From: Phaseolus vulgaris
Lineage: Eukaryota; Streptophyta; Magnoliopsida; Fabales; Fabaceae
Reading direction: 5' to 3'
Assembly (NCBI RefSeq): GCF_000499845.2
Contig: NC_023758.2
Location: 15,079,927-15,143,926 of the forward strand
Length of the DNA stretch: 64,000 nt
How positions within the stretch are numbered: the first letter of the stretch is position 1; the number at the start of each line of letters is the position of its first letter. The notes under the pieces are model-generated. The model had not been told where the DNA came from. It did not search any database and saw only the letters and a program-made list of their open reading frames with translations. The translations under genes were made by a program, and so were the position numbers. Positions 44,315-55,681 of this stretch are shown here, piece after piece.

Positions 44315-47300
44315 TACTCCCCGAGTTGGAGAGAATTCGACCACGAATTTTGGAGACCTACAGAAAAATGAGTTAGATCGCTGACATTAAAAGTATGACT
44401 ACCTAAGAATGTATCAGGCATATCTAACTCATAAGCATTGTCATTAATCCTCTTGAGGATTTGGAAAGGTCCATCCCCTCGAGGCATTAGTTTGGACTTC
44501 CTTTGAGTAGGAAAGCGATCCTTCCTCAAGTGAAGCCAAACCCAATCGCCCTCATCAAACAACAATGCTTTTCTCCTCTTATTGGCAAGTTCAGCATACT
44601 TGCCAACCTTCTTCTCAATTCTCTTCTTGATGTCTTTATGCAAAGTTTTCACAAAAGAAGCCTTTTCATCCCCATCTTTGCACAAGACATCTCCAAGAAG
44701 GGGAATAGGAAGAAGATCAAGAGGTGTTAGGGGATTAAACCCATAGACCACCTCAAAAGGAGAATGTGAGGTGGTAGAATTTACTACACGATTATATGAA
44801 AACTCAACATGGGGTAGTAAATTCTCCCACACTGTAGGATTCCCCAAAATAAAACATCTCAATAGTTGTCCCAAAGTTCTATTCACCCCCTCGGTTTGAC
44901 CATCAGTTTGTGGGTGGCAAGTGGTAGAAAATAAAAGCTTAGTCCCAAGCTTGCCCCACAAGGTCTTCCAAAAGTGACTCAAGAACTTGGGATCTCTATC
45001 GGACACTATAGACCTAGGAATCCCATGTAGGCGAACCACTTCTTGGAAGAAGAGGTTTGCAATGTGGCATGCATCATCCACTTTGTGGCAAGGAATAAAG
45101 TGAGCCATCTTTGAAAAACGATCCACTACCACAAAAATGGAGTCCTTTCCCTTTGATGTCTTGGGTAAGCCTAAGATGAAATCCATATATATATCTACCC
45201 AAGGCATTGAAGGGATAGGAAGAGGAGTATATAGACCATGGGGATGCATTTTAGACTTAGCTTTGCGGCAAGCTATGCATTTATCACACAAACTATGAAC
45301 ATGTTTATGCATATGAGGCCAAAAGAAATGTTCATGCAACACATCCAAAGTTTTAGCAACCCCAAAATGTCCCATTAAACCCCCTTCATGAGCTTCTCTA
45401 ACAAGAGATAATCTAATAGAGCATTGAGGAACACAAAGACGTTTTCCTTTAAAAAGAAAGCCATCTTGAATAAAAAAATCTTTGTGTCCTCCCTTAAGAC
45501 ACTCTTGATAGATGAGAGAAAAATCAAGGTCATCATGATAAAGTTCCTTAATGTGATCAAAACCAAGATATTGAGAGGTTAAAAGATTTAGCAAAGTGTA
45601 TCTTCTAGAAAGAGCATCCGCCACAATATTTACTTTTCCTTGCTTGTGTTTGATCACATAAGGAAATTGCTCAATGAATTCCACCCACTTAGCATGCCTC
45701 TTGTTAAGTTTGTTTTGGCTTTTGAAATATTTAAGAGATTCATGATCACTATGTATCACAAACTCTTTGGGAAAAAGATAGTGTTGCCAAGTAAACAAAG
45801 CCCTAACAAGTGCATATAATTCCTTATCATAGGTGGAATAATTGAGATGACTTCCCTTCAAATTCTCACTAAAATAGGCTATGGGGTGGCCCTCTTGAAG
45901 GAGAACAGCCCCAATACCTATGCTTGAAGCATCACACTCAATCTCAAATGTCTTAGTGAAATTAGGAAGGGCCAAGATGGGAGCATTAGTCAATTTTTCT
46001 TTCAAAGTGTCAAAAGCATTTTGTTGTGCTTCTCCCCAATGAAAGACCACATCCTTTTTCACTATGTCATTGAGTGGTGCGGCAATGGTACCAAAGTTTG
46101 GGACAAATCTTCTATAGAAAGAAGCAAGTCCATGAAAACTTCGGACCTCATTTAAAGATTTCCGTGTAGGCCAATTTTGAATGGCCACCACCTTTGTTTT
46201 CTCCACATGGACCCCTTTACAACTCACAACAAACTCTAGGAATTCTATATGATCAAGAGCAAACATACATTTAGCAAGGTTAGCATACAAATGTTCCTTC
46301 CTAAGGGTTTCTAAAACTTGCCTAACATGCAACCTATGGTCATTCAAAGATAAGCTATAAATGAGAATGTCATCAAAGTAAACAACAACAAACTTACCAA
46401 TGAAAGGTCTAAGAACATGATGCATGAGGCGCATGAAAGTACTTGGTGCATTAGTTAGGCCAAAAGGCATAACTAACCACTCATATAAACCAAAGTTGGT
46501 CTTAAAAGCCGTCTTCCATTCATCACCCGGTTTGATACGGATTTGATTGTAGCCGCTTTTAAGATCAATCTTTGAAAAGATTTTTGAACCATGTAATTCA
46601 TCCAACAAATCATCTAGTCTAGGTATGGGATGCCTATACTTAATTGTTATGTTATTGATGGCCCTACAATCAGAACACATTCGCCATGTGCCATCCTTTT
46701 TTTGGCACTAAGATGATAGGCATAGCACAAGGACTCATGCTATCTTGCACCCACCCTTTCTCAATCAAAGCCTCAACTTGTTGGTGAATTTCCTTGGTTT
46801 CACTTGGATTGGTCCTATATGCTGGACGGTTTGGTAAAGAAGAGCCCGGTATCAAATCAATTTGGTGCTCAATCCCTCTCAAAGGTGGAAGGCCATTTGG
46901 AGGATCTTGAAACACATCTTGGAACTCTTCTACCAAATTTTCCAAGCAATGAGGACTATCAACAAGTGAATCTACTCTAAGAGTTCTAGGGATGGCTAAG
47001 AAAAGAGGATGATGAGCCACTATTTCCCTTTCATTGTCACGCCTAGACACAAGGAGTGTAGGCTTAGAACTCTTATCTTTTTTATCTTTTTCACTCTCCC
47101 TCTTTTTCTTCATGATAACTTGGTCCTCATGGACTTCTCTTGGAGAGAGAGATTTTAAAGTAACATTGTGACCATGGAATTCAAAAGATAGTTTGTTGGT
47201 AAAGCCATCATGTAAAACTTTTCTATCAAATTGCCAAGGCCTTCCCAAAAGAACATGAGTGGCTTCCATGGGCACAACATCACATAATACCTCATCTTTG

Positions 47301-48748
47301 TATTTTCCAATGGAGAAATGGATGAGGACTTGTTTATTGACAATTATTTCTCCTACTTCACTAAGCCATTGTAATTTGTAGGGCTTTGTATGAGAGATAG
47401 TAGGCAATCCAAGCTTATCTACTACTCTTGTACTAGCCACATTTGCACAACTACCCCCGTCCACTATCAAGGAACAAATGTTGTTTTGAATAAGACATCT
47501 TGTATGGAAAATATTTTCCCTTTGACTTTCATCAAAAGGTTGTGAAACTTGTCCAAGAAGTCTTCTCACAACTAACAAGTCCCCTTCAAGTGGACATTCA
47601 CTCTCTTCCTCACTAGATGCATGAGAATGCAATGAATTCTTAGGAGAATCCGAATCATGCTCACTAACTACAATGCCCTCATGCATGTACATACTTCGTT
47701 TGGAAGGACAATTTGCAGCTATATGACCATAACCCATACATTTAAAGCATTTAGTATTGGATGTTCTAGTGGGAGACTTAGGTCTAGAAGTAGATGGCTT
47801 AGTTTCCTTAGGTTTGAAAGAAGAATCTTTGGAAGGATGTTTAGAAAAAGAATTTTTGTTTCTCCAAGACTTGGAGTAGTATCCATCATTGGAAGCATTT
47901 TTGAAAGAGTTTTTCTTAGCAAGTTGGGCTTCCACCTTCATTGCAAGATGAACTAAAGAGCCCAATGATGAATACTCTTGTAACTCAACAATGTCTTGAA
48001 TATCCTTCCTAAGACCACTCACAAACCTAGCAATCATAGCTTCCTCACTTTCTTCTAATTCAATTTTAAGCACAAGCGTCTCAAGCTCCTTATAATATTC
48101 ATCCACATTTAGCGTGCCTTGTTGAAACCGTTGGAGTCTCAACATGAGGTCTTTCCTAAAATGTGGGGGCACAAACCTAGCGCGCATATGATCCTTTAAA
48201 GAGTTCCAAGAGTCCACGGGAGGACCCTTGTGATAGATAATGTCCTTTACAATTCCATGCCACCATTTCATGGCATAATCACTAAACTCTAGGGTGGCTA
48301 TCTTAAGCTTATGCTCATCTTGGATCTCATGGATCTCAAATATTTGTTCACACTTAGCCTCCCAATCTAAATATACATTAGGATCACTAGAGCCATTAAA
48401 ACAAGGAAGCTTGACCGAAGGAAGCCTAGACTTTGCATCATGATAGAAGCCATTGCCGTAGTGAGTTCTTTCCCCTTGGTGATGATGTCTTTGTCCATGG
48501 ACTTGGGGTGGAGTTCTCCTTCTCCTATGCTCATCTTCACGGCCAAAATCATTTGAAGAAACTCTTTTTGAAGGTCTATGATGCTCATCATGAATTGAAG
48601 GAGATGGTCTAGCTTGTTGCACCTCCATCTTTTGCAATTTCTCCTCCAAGCGTCTAATGGTTCTTTGAGCTTCATGTAATTCACCAAGGATTGAAGCTTT
48701 GGAAGGAGAATTCTGCTTGTATGATGCATCACTTGAAAATCCAGCCAT
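44125..48748 (-). pseudogene. Gag-pol polyprotein of the 43.3-51.0 kb Gypsy element, single frameshift
   Basis: Best start is MAGFSSDASY at 48748. An upstream in-frame Met at 48802 adds a hydrophobic stretch unlike gag. Order: coiled-coil-like segment, retrotransposon gag (YLDWEAKCEQIFE, RFVPPHFRKDLMLRLQ), zinc knuckle CFKCMGYGHIAANC, protease with VDGGSCANVAS, then RT, RNase H ([16 protein letters not shown]), integrase zinc finger (HxxxC-type, [10 protein letters not shown]) and core ([24 protein letters not shown]). The RT active site is [11 protein letters not shown]. The frame breaks once, at a run of seven A's (on the minus strand) in the RT sequence VPKK near 46700. All else is open to 44125. 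The C-terminus ([17 protein letters not shown]) is not a classical chromodomain. The DGGSC protease and LTR overlap recall CRM-type chromoviruses, an inference. Confidence 0.9.
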
Positions 48749-49992
48749 TTTGGAAATAAAAAACAGCAAACACACAAAAACAGCAAACAAGTTAAGAAAC
48801 AAAAATTAGCAAAAACAGTGAGTGTTTTAAGCAAAAATGCCGAAGTGAATTGAGGCAGAAAAATAGGTCACTCTCAAAGAAATAATGTCCTTGCACCAAT
48901 CTGATCTTGAGGCCTTGGAATCCTCAAATGAAATATGTCAAAGCAAGCACACCAATCTCAAAGGCAACCACCACAAAACCAATGAAACAATAAAGACAAA
49001 CAAGAAAAGGTATAAGCAAAGAAAGGTAATTGCAAAAGGAAAACTATATGTAAGACAAACTCAAAGAGTAAGGAATGAAAGACAATCAAGAAAATAAAGA
49101 ACTCAATGAGAAAGTAGGCACACAAAAGAATACTTAAGGAAAAGCATTAGAGTAGATGAAGAAAACAAAAAATTAGCTACTGGAATTTTTTTTTTTTTAA
49201 ATGTAAACTGTGCTTGATATTCACTAATTTAACTGGAATGATGTAGAGCGAACTGGATTATGAAATTTAAAACACAGAAACTTCAAGATGTTAACTCAAT
49301 AATGGCACTGGAATCAATTAAAAACAGTAAGCCAATTAATTGAGATAAATTTTTTAAAATCGCTGCCAGATTACCGTATTCTTTTCGGCAGAATTGTACA
49401 CTTTTTTTTATTTTATTTATCATTTTTTGTGTACTTTGAATTTTTGAATGATTCTTTTTTCTACTCTTTTCTAAAACTTTGAATATCACAAATCCAGAAT
49501 TTCAGAATTTTCCAGTGTGTAAATCAATTGCAATAAAGAAAAACAGTAAGCACTTTTTTCAGAAACAGAGGAATCCTAGTAGGAATAAAAAAACAGAATT
49601 ATGAACTAGCAAAGACATAATGGAAAATGATGTATTGGAACTTGTATAGGTCTAGAATACAAGTATGAACTCAATTCTAAAAAGAAAATGCACAAAGGAT
49701 CAATATCAATTCAGAAAATTATATGACACTAAAGCAAGAAACAATCAAAAACAATAAAAGTACTACTAGAAGTAATGACAATTATGGAATAACATGACTA
49801 AGACAAAACTTGACATGATTCAAAAAGAAAAATACTCAAACATATGATAGGCAAAAGAATTAAAACAGCAAGTAAACTCAAAATAAGCCTAAAACAGAAA
49901 CTTAAATTGCAAGAAAAGAAAAGAGCTCTTGAAATAATGTGCTACACAACTTAACAATTAAACAAGAACACACCTAAACTCATGATACCACA

Positions 49993-51025
49993 TGATGTGA
50001 TTCCACTAGCACAATTAGAATGATTCTTGACATTCTTAAGAATCATCTTGAGTTGGTTAAGAGCTAGGCACTTTATCATAGAAATGGATCAAGGTTCTAT
50101 GAACAAGAACTCACCAAAACTAGTGCCAAAACACAAACTCATATAGAAGATCCAACTATTGTCAAATTGAACCGAACAAAAAGGCACAAAAGCTAAGCAA
50201 ACTGAATTTGAAAGCTGGAAATTAAATTGAACCGAACAAAAGGCTGGAAAATGAAGAAGAAAGATGAAGAACAGCCAAGAACCACAAAAGAACCGAAGCA
50301 ACAATATTAAAATTGAAACTACCGAACCAAAATCAACAAGGAAACAAGCTAAGACAAGGAAATAACAAAAGAAGAAAGGAAGGAGAAGAGAGTGCTCATG
50401 AAGATGGATGTATGGTTGGATGATCACGCCACTAGAAGGATGGTTGCTCCTAGATGAGTGTGCTGCCGCCACTTGAGGACACCATGGATCCTTCAAGATG
50501 AGACTAGAGAAGAAGGCTCAAAAGCTTTCCAATGATCACTCAAAATTTGAGTATAGTTTCTTTTCTCTAAAATTCAAATCTGAAATTTACAAAGGAAACA
50601 CCTCTTTTTATAGCCTAAGGTGCTGAAAATGCAAGCTAAACAATTTCAAATTTCCCCCCTAAAACAATCTAGAACCGGCGCCTATTTACAAGGCATGAGG
50701 AAGGTGTGACCTCTTCCTTCACTTTGGCACCTCCTACTCTACTCCTACACCTATCTACTAATACACCCCCCTTCCTAAAGCTCATAACTAAAGCCTAAAA
50801 GATGCTATAACAAAAGAGGTTTCTAATGTTTCCCTCTAAGCACCTTCAACCAAAGAAATTACAAAAAGAGAAAATAAATGTCCCCTAGCTCCTAAAGCTT
50901 TGAACATGCTTCTTGTAAGCCTTTGAGGTGGGCTTTGACCTCCATGGGCGTCCTCCATTTGTGCCTCTACCTCTTCTTGATCTTGTTGATTGGCCTCAAT
51001 GTCCTCTTGAGCTTGATCTCCATCA
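49993..51025 (-). repeat. 5' LTR of the Gypsy element
   Basis: 1033 bp, nearly identical to the 3' LTR. The TATA-like box reads CTATAAAAAGAGG on the minus strand (near 50600-50615). The copy of the pol C-terminal coding sequence at 50836-51025 is a passive consequence of LTR duplication. Confidence 0.9.
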
Positions 51026-51129
51026 GATGTTGGCACTGAATAAGGAGGTGTATGGAAAAGAGAAGGAGGAATGGATTGGAGTGATGGAAAGAATTTATGG
51101 AACACTAACTAATTGCTATGAGGGGGTGG

Positions 51130-54100
51130 TCATTGATTGGATTTTTTAAAATCCAATTTAGATCCAATTCAAATCCAAATAACTGGATTGGATTTAAAAT
51201 CCATATCCATTTTAACTATATTAAATTTATTTGGATTTTTTCAAATCCATTTAAAGTGGATTAAATCTAGATTAAATCCAGTTTGTCAATTATATTAAAT
51301 CCATTTCGATCTGGACACAGCCTAACCCGACTCAGCTAGATCTATATCCAGGTCTACTCGGTTAGACCTTGGCCCGGGCCGAATTGGGTCGACCTGGACC
51401 TAAGCCGACTCGCGTTGACTTGGACTCGGACAGATTAGGCTCGACTTGGTACTAGCAAAACTCATCTCGAAATGGGCCCGAGTCAACTCCACTCAACACG
51501 GGCCTATACCGACTCAATTCAACATGGGCCTGGGTCGACACAACTCTACTTCGGCTCGGGTTGACATGGGCCTGGTCCCACTCGGTCTTACTTGGGCTTG
51601 ACCTGACTCGAGCTAACCTGGGCCCGGTGGCAACTCAACTTGGGCCTGGACACATTCGACTCGACATGGGCCTATACTGACTCAACTCGATCTGGGCCTC
51701 GATAAACTCGGCTCAACCTTAGCCCGGGCTGACTTGGCTCCACCTGGGCCTGGGTAGACTCAACTCAACTTGGTACTAGGCCGACCCAGCTCTACGTCAG
51801 TCTGGGCCCACATGGGCCCGGGTCAACACAACTCTACTTCGGCTCGGGTCGACATGAGCCTGGTCCCACTTGGCTTTACATGGGCTTGACCCGACTCGAG
51901 CTAACCTGAGCCTGGTGGCAACTCAACCTGGGCCTGCACCTATTCGACTCGACTTGAGCCTAGACTGACTCGGCTCGACCTGGGCCTCGACAAACTCAGC
52001 TCGACCTTAGCCCGGGCTGACTTGGCTCCACTTGGGCCCGGGTCGACTCAACTCAACTTGGTACTAGGGCGACCCAACTCTACGTTGATCTTGGCCCATT
52101 TGGCTTGAAATTGGCCAGAGTTGACTCGACCTAACCTGGGCCTGGTGGCATTTTAACCTGACTTGGGCCTGACTCGGCTCGACCTAGTCCTGGGTTGACT
52201 CGGCTCAACATGGGTCTTGGCCGACTCGGCTCGACTTTGGTCCGGTGGCGACTCCACCTAGGCCTAAGACCAATCGGCTCAACATGGGCCCAGACCGACT
52301 TGGCTCGATCTGGGCCTAAAAAAACTTGGCTCAAGCTTATCCCGGGCTAACTTGGCTCCACTTAGGCCCAGGTCGACTCAGCTCGACTTGGTACTAGGTC
52401 GACTCCACTCTATGTTGGTCTAGCTCCACTCAACTCGAGATGGACTTGGGCCTAGTGGTGATTTGATCTAACTTGGGCCCGAATGGACTCGATATGGGCC
52501 TGGGTAAACTCAACTCGACCTGGGCTGACTCGGCTCGACATAGGCCCGGATTGACTCGACACGTCATAGGCCCAGACCAACTCGACTCGACAAGGGCCCA
52601 GGCCGACTCGGCTCGATATGGGCCCATGTTGACTCGAATCGACATCGACTCGGGCCGACTCGGCTCGACATGGGCCTAGACTAAGTTGGCTCGACCTATG
52701 CCTCGACCCACTTGATGTGAATGTAACTACAAGAACACATGATTCTTGACATTCTTAGGAACAACTTGAGCTGGATTTGAAAGGCACTTTACTTTAGAAT
52801 TGGATCAATGTTCTAAATTCAAGAACTCACCAAAACTAAGCACCAACCAAGACTCATATTGAAGTCCATGTATTGTCAAATTGAATCAAAACAAAAGGAA
52901 AGAAGAACAAGAATTAAAACTGGACAGAATTTAAATGATAGCTACTGAACCAAAACAGAATTAAGAACACAATGCTGGAAACACAAAAATAAACGGTAGA
53001 AAAAGAAGTAAACTCTAGGAATCAAAACTACCGAATGGAAAATTGAAGAAAAGGGAAGAAGAACACTTATAGAATAAGATGCTTGCTGGATTTTGAGAAT
53101 TGGAAGAAGCCATTCACGCCACTTGGAACCTTGAACCAAGATAAGTGATGGAGTGCCACCACTTGAAGCTTACCATAGCTCACAAGATAAGGCAAAGAAG
53201 AGGAAGACTCAAAACTCACAAATTCTCTCCAAATTTGAGTATAGTCTCTCTACCATAAAATTCCAATCTGAATTGTACAAGCTAAGCACCTTTATTTATA
53301 GCCTAGAGGTGCTGAAAAATAGGTGGGAAATTTCAAATAAAACTCATTTGAAATTCCCACAAAAAACAAGTCACATGGGAGGTGTGACCTTTTTCTACTA
53401 TGACACCTCCTAAAAACTACACCTACACCCCCCTACTAAGTCACATGGACAAAGTGACTCTCTCTAATACATTCACACCTATTTATTTAATATCCACACC
53501 TCCTACAAGAGTCATTCAAATGATGCTCTTTTATTTAATGCTTGGCCTTGCCCCTCATGGTTTGGACTTGGGCTTTTTGGGCTTGGGCCTTCTTGGGCTT
53601 TGGGCTTGGGCCTCATCTTTTGCAAAGACTAATAAGAAGAACTTTAAATGCTTTGGCCCTTGTCCATTTCTTCTACAGACTAAGTTGCCTCGACCTATGC
53701 CTCAACCCACTCTACCTGAAATGGGCTTGAGTCGACTCGACCTGACTCGGTCCTCGTGGAAACTTGACCTGACCTAGATCCGACTTGGCTCAACATGGGT
53801 CCGGGTCGACTCGGCTTGACATGGGCCTAGGTTGACTTTGCTCGATATGGTCTCGGACCGACTCGGCTCGAAATGGGCCTAGATTGACTCAGCTTGTCAT
53901 GGGCCCGGGTCGACTCAGTTCGACATCGACCCGATCTAACTTGGCTCGTGATGGGCTTGGTCCACTCAGTTTGACAACGGCCCAGGTCGACTCGGCTCGA
54001 CATTAGTTCGACTTGACTCGGCTCGAAATGGGTCCGAGCTGACTCGATTCGATAGGAACGTAGGCTAACTCGGCTTGTTAGGGATGTGGGTCGACTTGGC

Positions 54101-54680
54101 TCAATATTGGCCTAGGTCGACTTGGCTCGACATGGGCCTGGACAGACTCGGCTCAACATGGACCCAGGTCAATTTTGCGAGACATGGGCCCGGTGTCGAC
54201 TCTACCTTGTCCGGGTGCCTACTTAACTCGGCCTTTGGCCCACTCAGCTCGACTTGGGTGGGGTTTACTCGACTCGACTTTAGGCTGGGCCAACTTTGCT
54301 CGACTTTTGCCTAGGCCAACTCAACTCTAGTTTGACTCGGACCAACTTGACTCGACTTTGGCTTGGGTCGACTCAGCTCGACATGGACTCGGGCTGACTT
54401 TGCTCGATCTGGGCCCGGATTGACTTTGCTCGATCTGGGCCCGGATTGACTCGACCCAACCTAGGCTGAGGCCAAGTTAAAATCCAACCCAAAATTCATT
54501 TGGATAATCCATATACAATGTATATGTAATCCATATCCAATTAAATGGATTATACTTAAAATCCAAAAAATGGATGGATTTGGATTTCAGATAAATCCAT
54601 TTAGATGGATTAAGAGTAATATGAATTTGGATAATTATGGATTGGATTTGTCAATTTGGATATTTTTCCCAATTTTCAAA
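51130..54680. repeat. Degenerate TCGACTCGGCTCGA-type minisatellite with ATCC-rich edges
   Basis: Two blocks (about 51310-52712 and 53679-54480) consist of imperfect tandem units near 26 bp, consensus close to GACTCGGCTCGACATGGGCC plus CGGGTC, all in the same orientation. They are flanked by GGATTTGGAT/AAATCC-rich, AT-rich edges (51130-51300 and 54480-54680) that are roughly inverted relative to each other. The CpG-rich core contrasts with AT-rich surroundings. Open frames through it (52131-52334, 52430-52645, 54075-54314) follow from the repeat. The whole may be one non-autonomous element of unknown class. Confidence 0.65.
52713..53678 (-). mobile_element. LTR-like insert in the minisatellite, related to the Gypsy LTRs at 43.3/50 kb
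   Basis: It starts TGATGTGAATG and contains GATTCTTGACATTCTTAGGAA, CAAGAACTCACCAAAACTA and a TATA-like TTTATTTATAGCC near 53290, all matching the 43281-44314 LTR in order, with much divergence. It ends TTCTACA. No internal domain is present, so it is a solo LTR or fragment. It is flanked by 34-bp direct repeats (52679-52712 and 53679-53712), longer than a normal 5-bp duplication. Confidence 0.55.
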
Positions 54681-55681
54681 TTAATATTTCAACTCAACAA
54701 AATAAAATAAAACTAAAAATATAAGTAAATTAAATAACTAAAAAAATAAGCAAATTAGAAAACCGAAAGGAGATAACTACAAAGATATAACCATGTTTTT
54801 GTTCTGCTTTGTGCTCAATCGTCTGTTAGCAATTCATCTTCCTACTTCATGTGGTGGATCTGCCCCCCGGAAAAATTATACTTGTCCCCAAACCATTAAA
54901 CATAAGCTCCAAACTGAAATGGAGACATACATGGATTTGATTTCTGTTGACTATTCATTACAAAAAAAAAAAACACTTTTATCGACCACCAAAATGGGTC
55001 GCTAAAAGCATTACAATCGGTCGTTAAGCACATTCTCGACCAAAATAGACACCAAATAAAGATGGAAGCGAAAACCCTAGTCGCAAAGCATTTAGCGATT
55101 GAATAATAAACTAGTCACAATTTGGCGATCAAAATTTTGGTTGCTATTCTGTTTAGAAAGTTTGGTCACCTGAATTTTAGGGACCAAATTAGCAACCAAT
55201 TTCTTATTCGAAATCGGTCGCTAAAGTAAAAGGTGATAACGAACACCGCTTTCGGTTGCTAATGGGTTGAAATAATTAATTAAAAATAAATAAATTGTGG
55301 TGGCTAATTCGGTGGCTAAATTAGAGACCTATAGCAACCAAATTTGTTTCGGTGACTAATTATTATTTCTTTTAATTACAACGACCAATCCTATTTCGGT
55401 CGCTAAACAACGACATTTTAGAATCAACCACCAAATCAGTTTCGGTGGCTATTTTTATATATATTATCAATACTTTTTTTAAATGGTATTTTGACGTGTT
55501 TATAAACAATGATCAAACCTTCTTATAAATACTCAAAATTTAGTCAAGCTAAACAAGAATGAACTCCAATACATAATTTAAGAAAGGGTTTTATACAAAT
55601 TAAAAGTAAACCATATTATACAAGCGAAATTATTATAAAGAAGATAAAAGTGTCAAATTTGTTATAAAATTCAGCAGACAA

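Larger units (their letters stand above)
43281..51025 (-). mobile_element. Young Ty3/Gypsy element, possibly CRM-clade (TSD GATGT)
   Basis: Complete 7745-bp element with LTRs 43281-44314 (3') and 49993-51025 (5'), flanked by GATGT at 43276-43280 and 51026-51030. The primer-binding site next to the 5' LTR reads TGGTATCATGAG on the minus strand (49979-49990), an initiator-Met type. The polypurine tract CTCGGGGAGTA precedes the 3' LTR. By eye the two LTRs differ at about ten positions plus one gap in 1033 bp, so the insertion is recent. A non-coding leader of about 1.2 kb (48749-49978) lies before gag. Confidence 0.95.

Noticed and set aside
46690..46705. Programmed ribosomal frameshift at the A-run
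   Set aside because: The site is inside a conserved RT motif, not at a gag-pol border, so a simple insertion is the better reading.
52131..54314. Frames in the minisatellite with WA, RAES or STWA-type repeats
   Set aside because: They follow from the 26-bp units in various frames and have no start or domain support.
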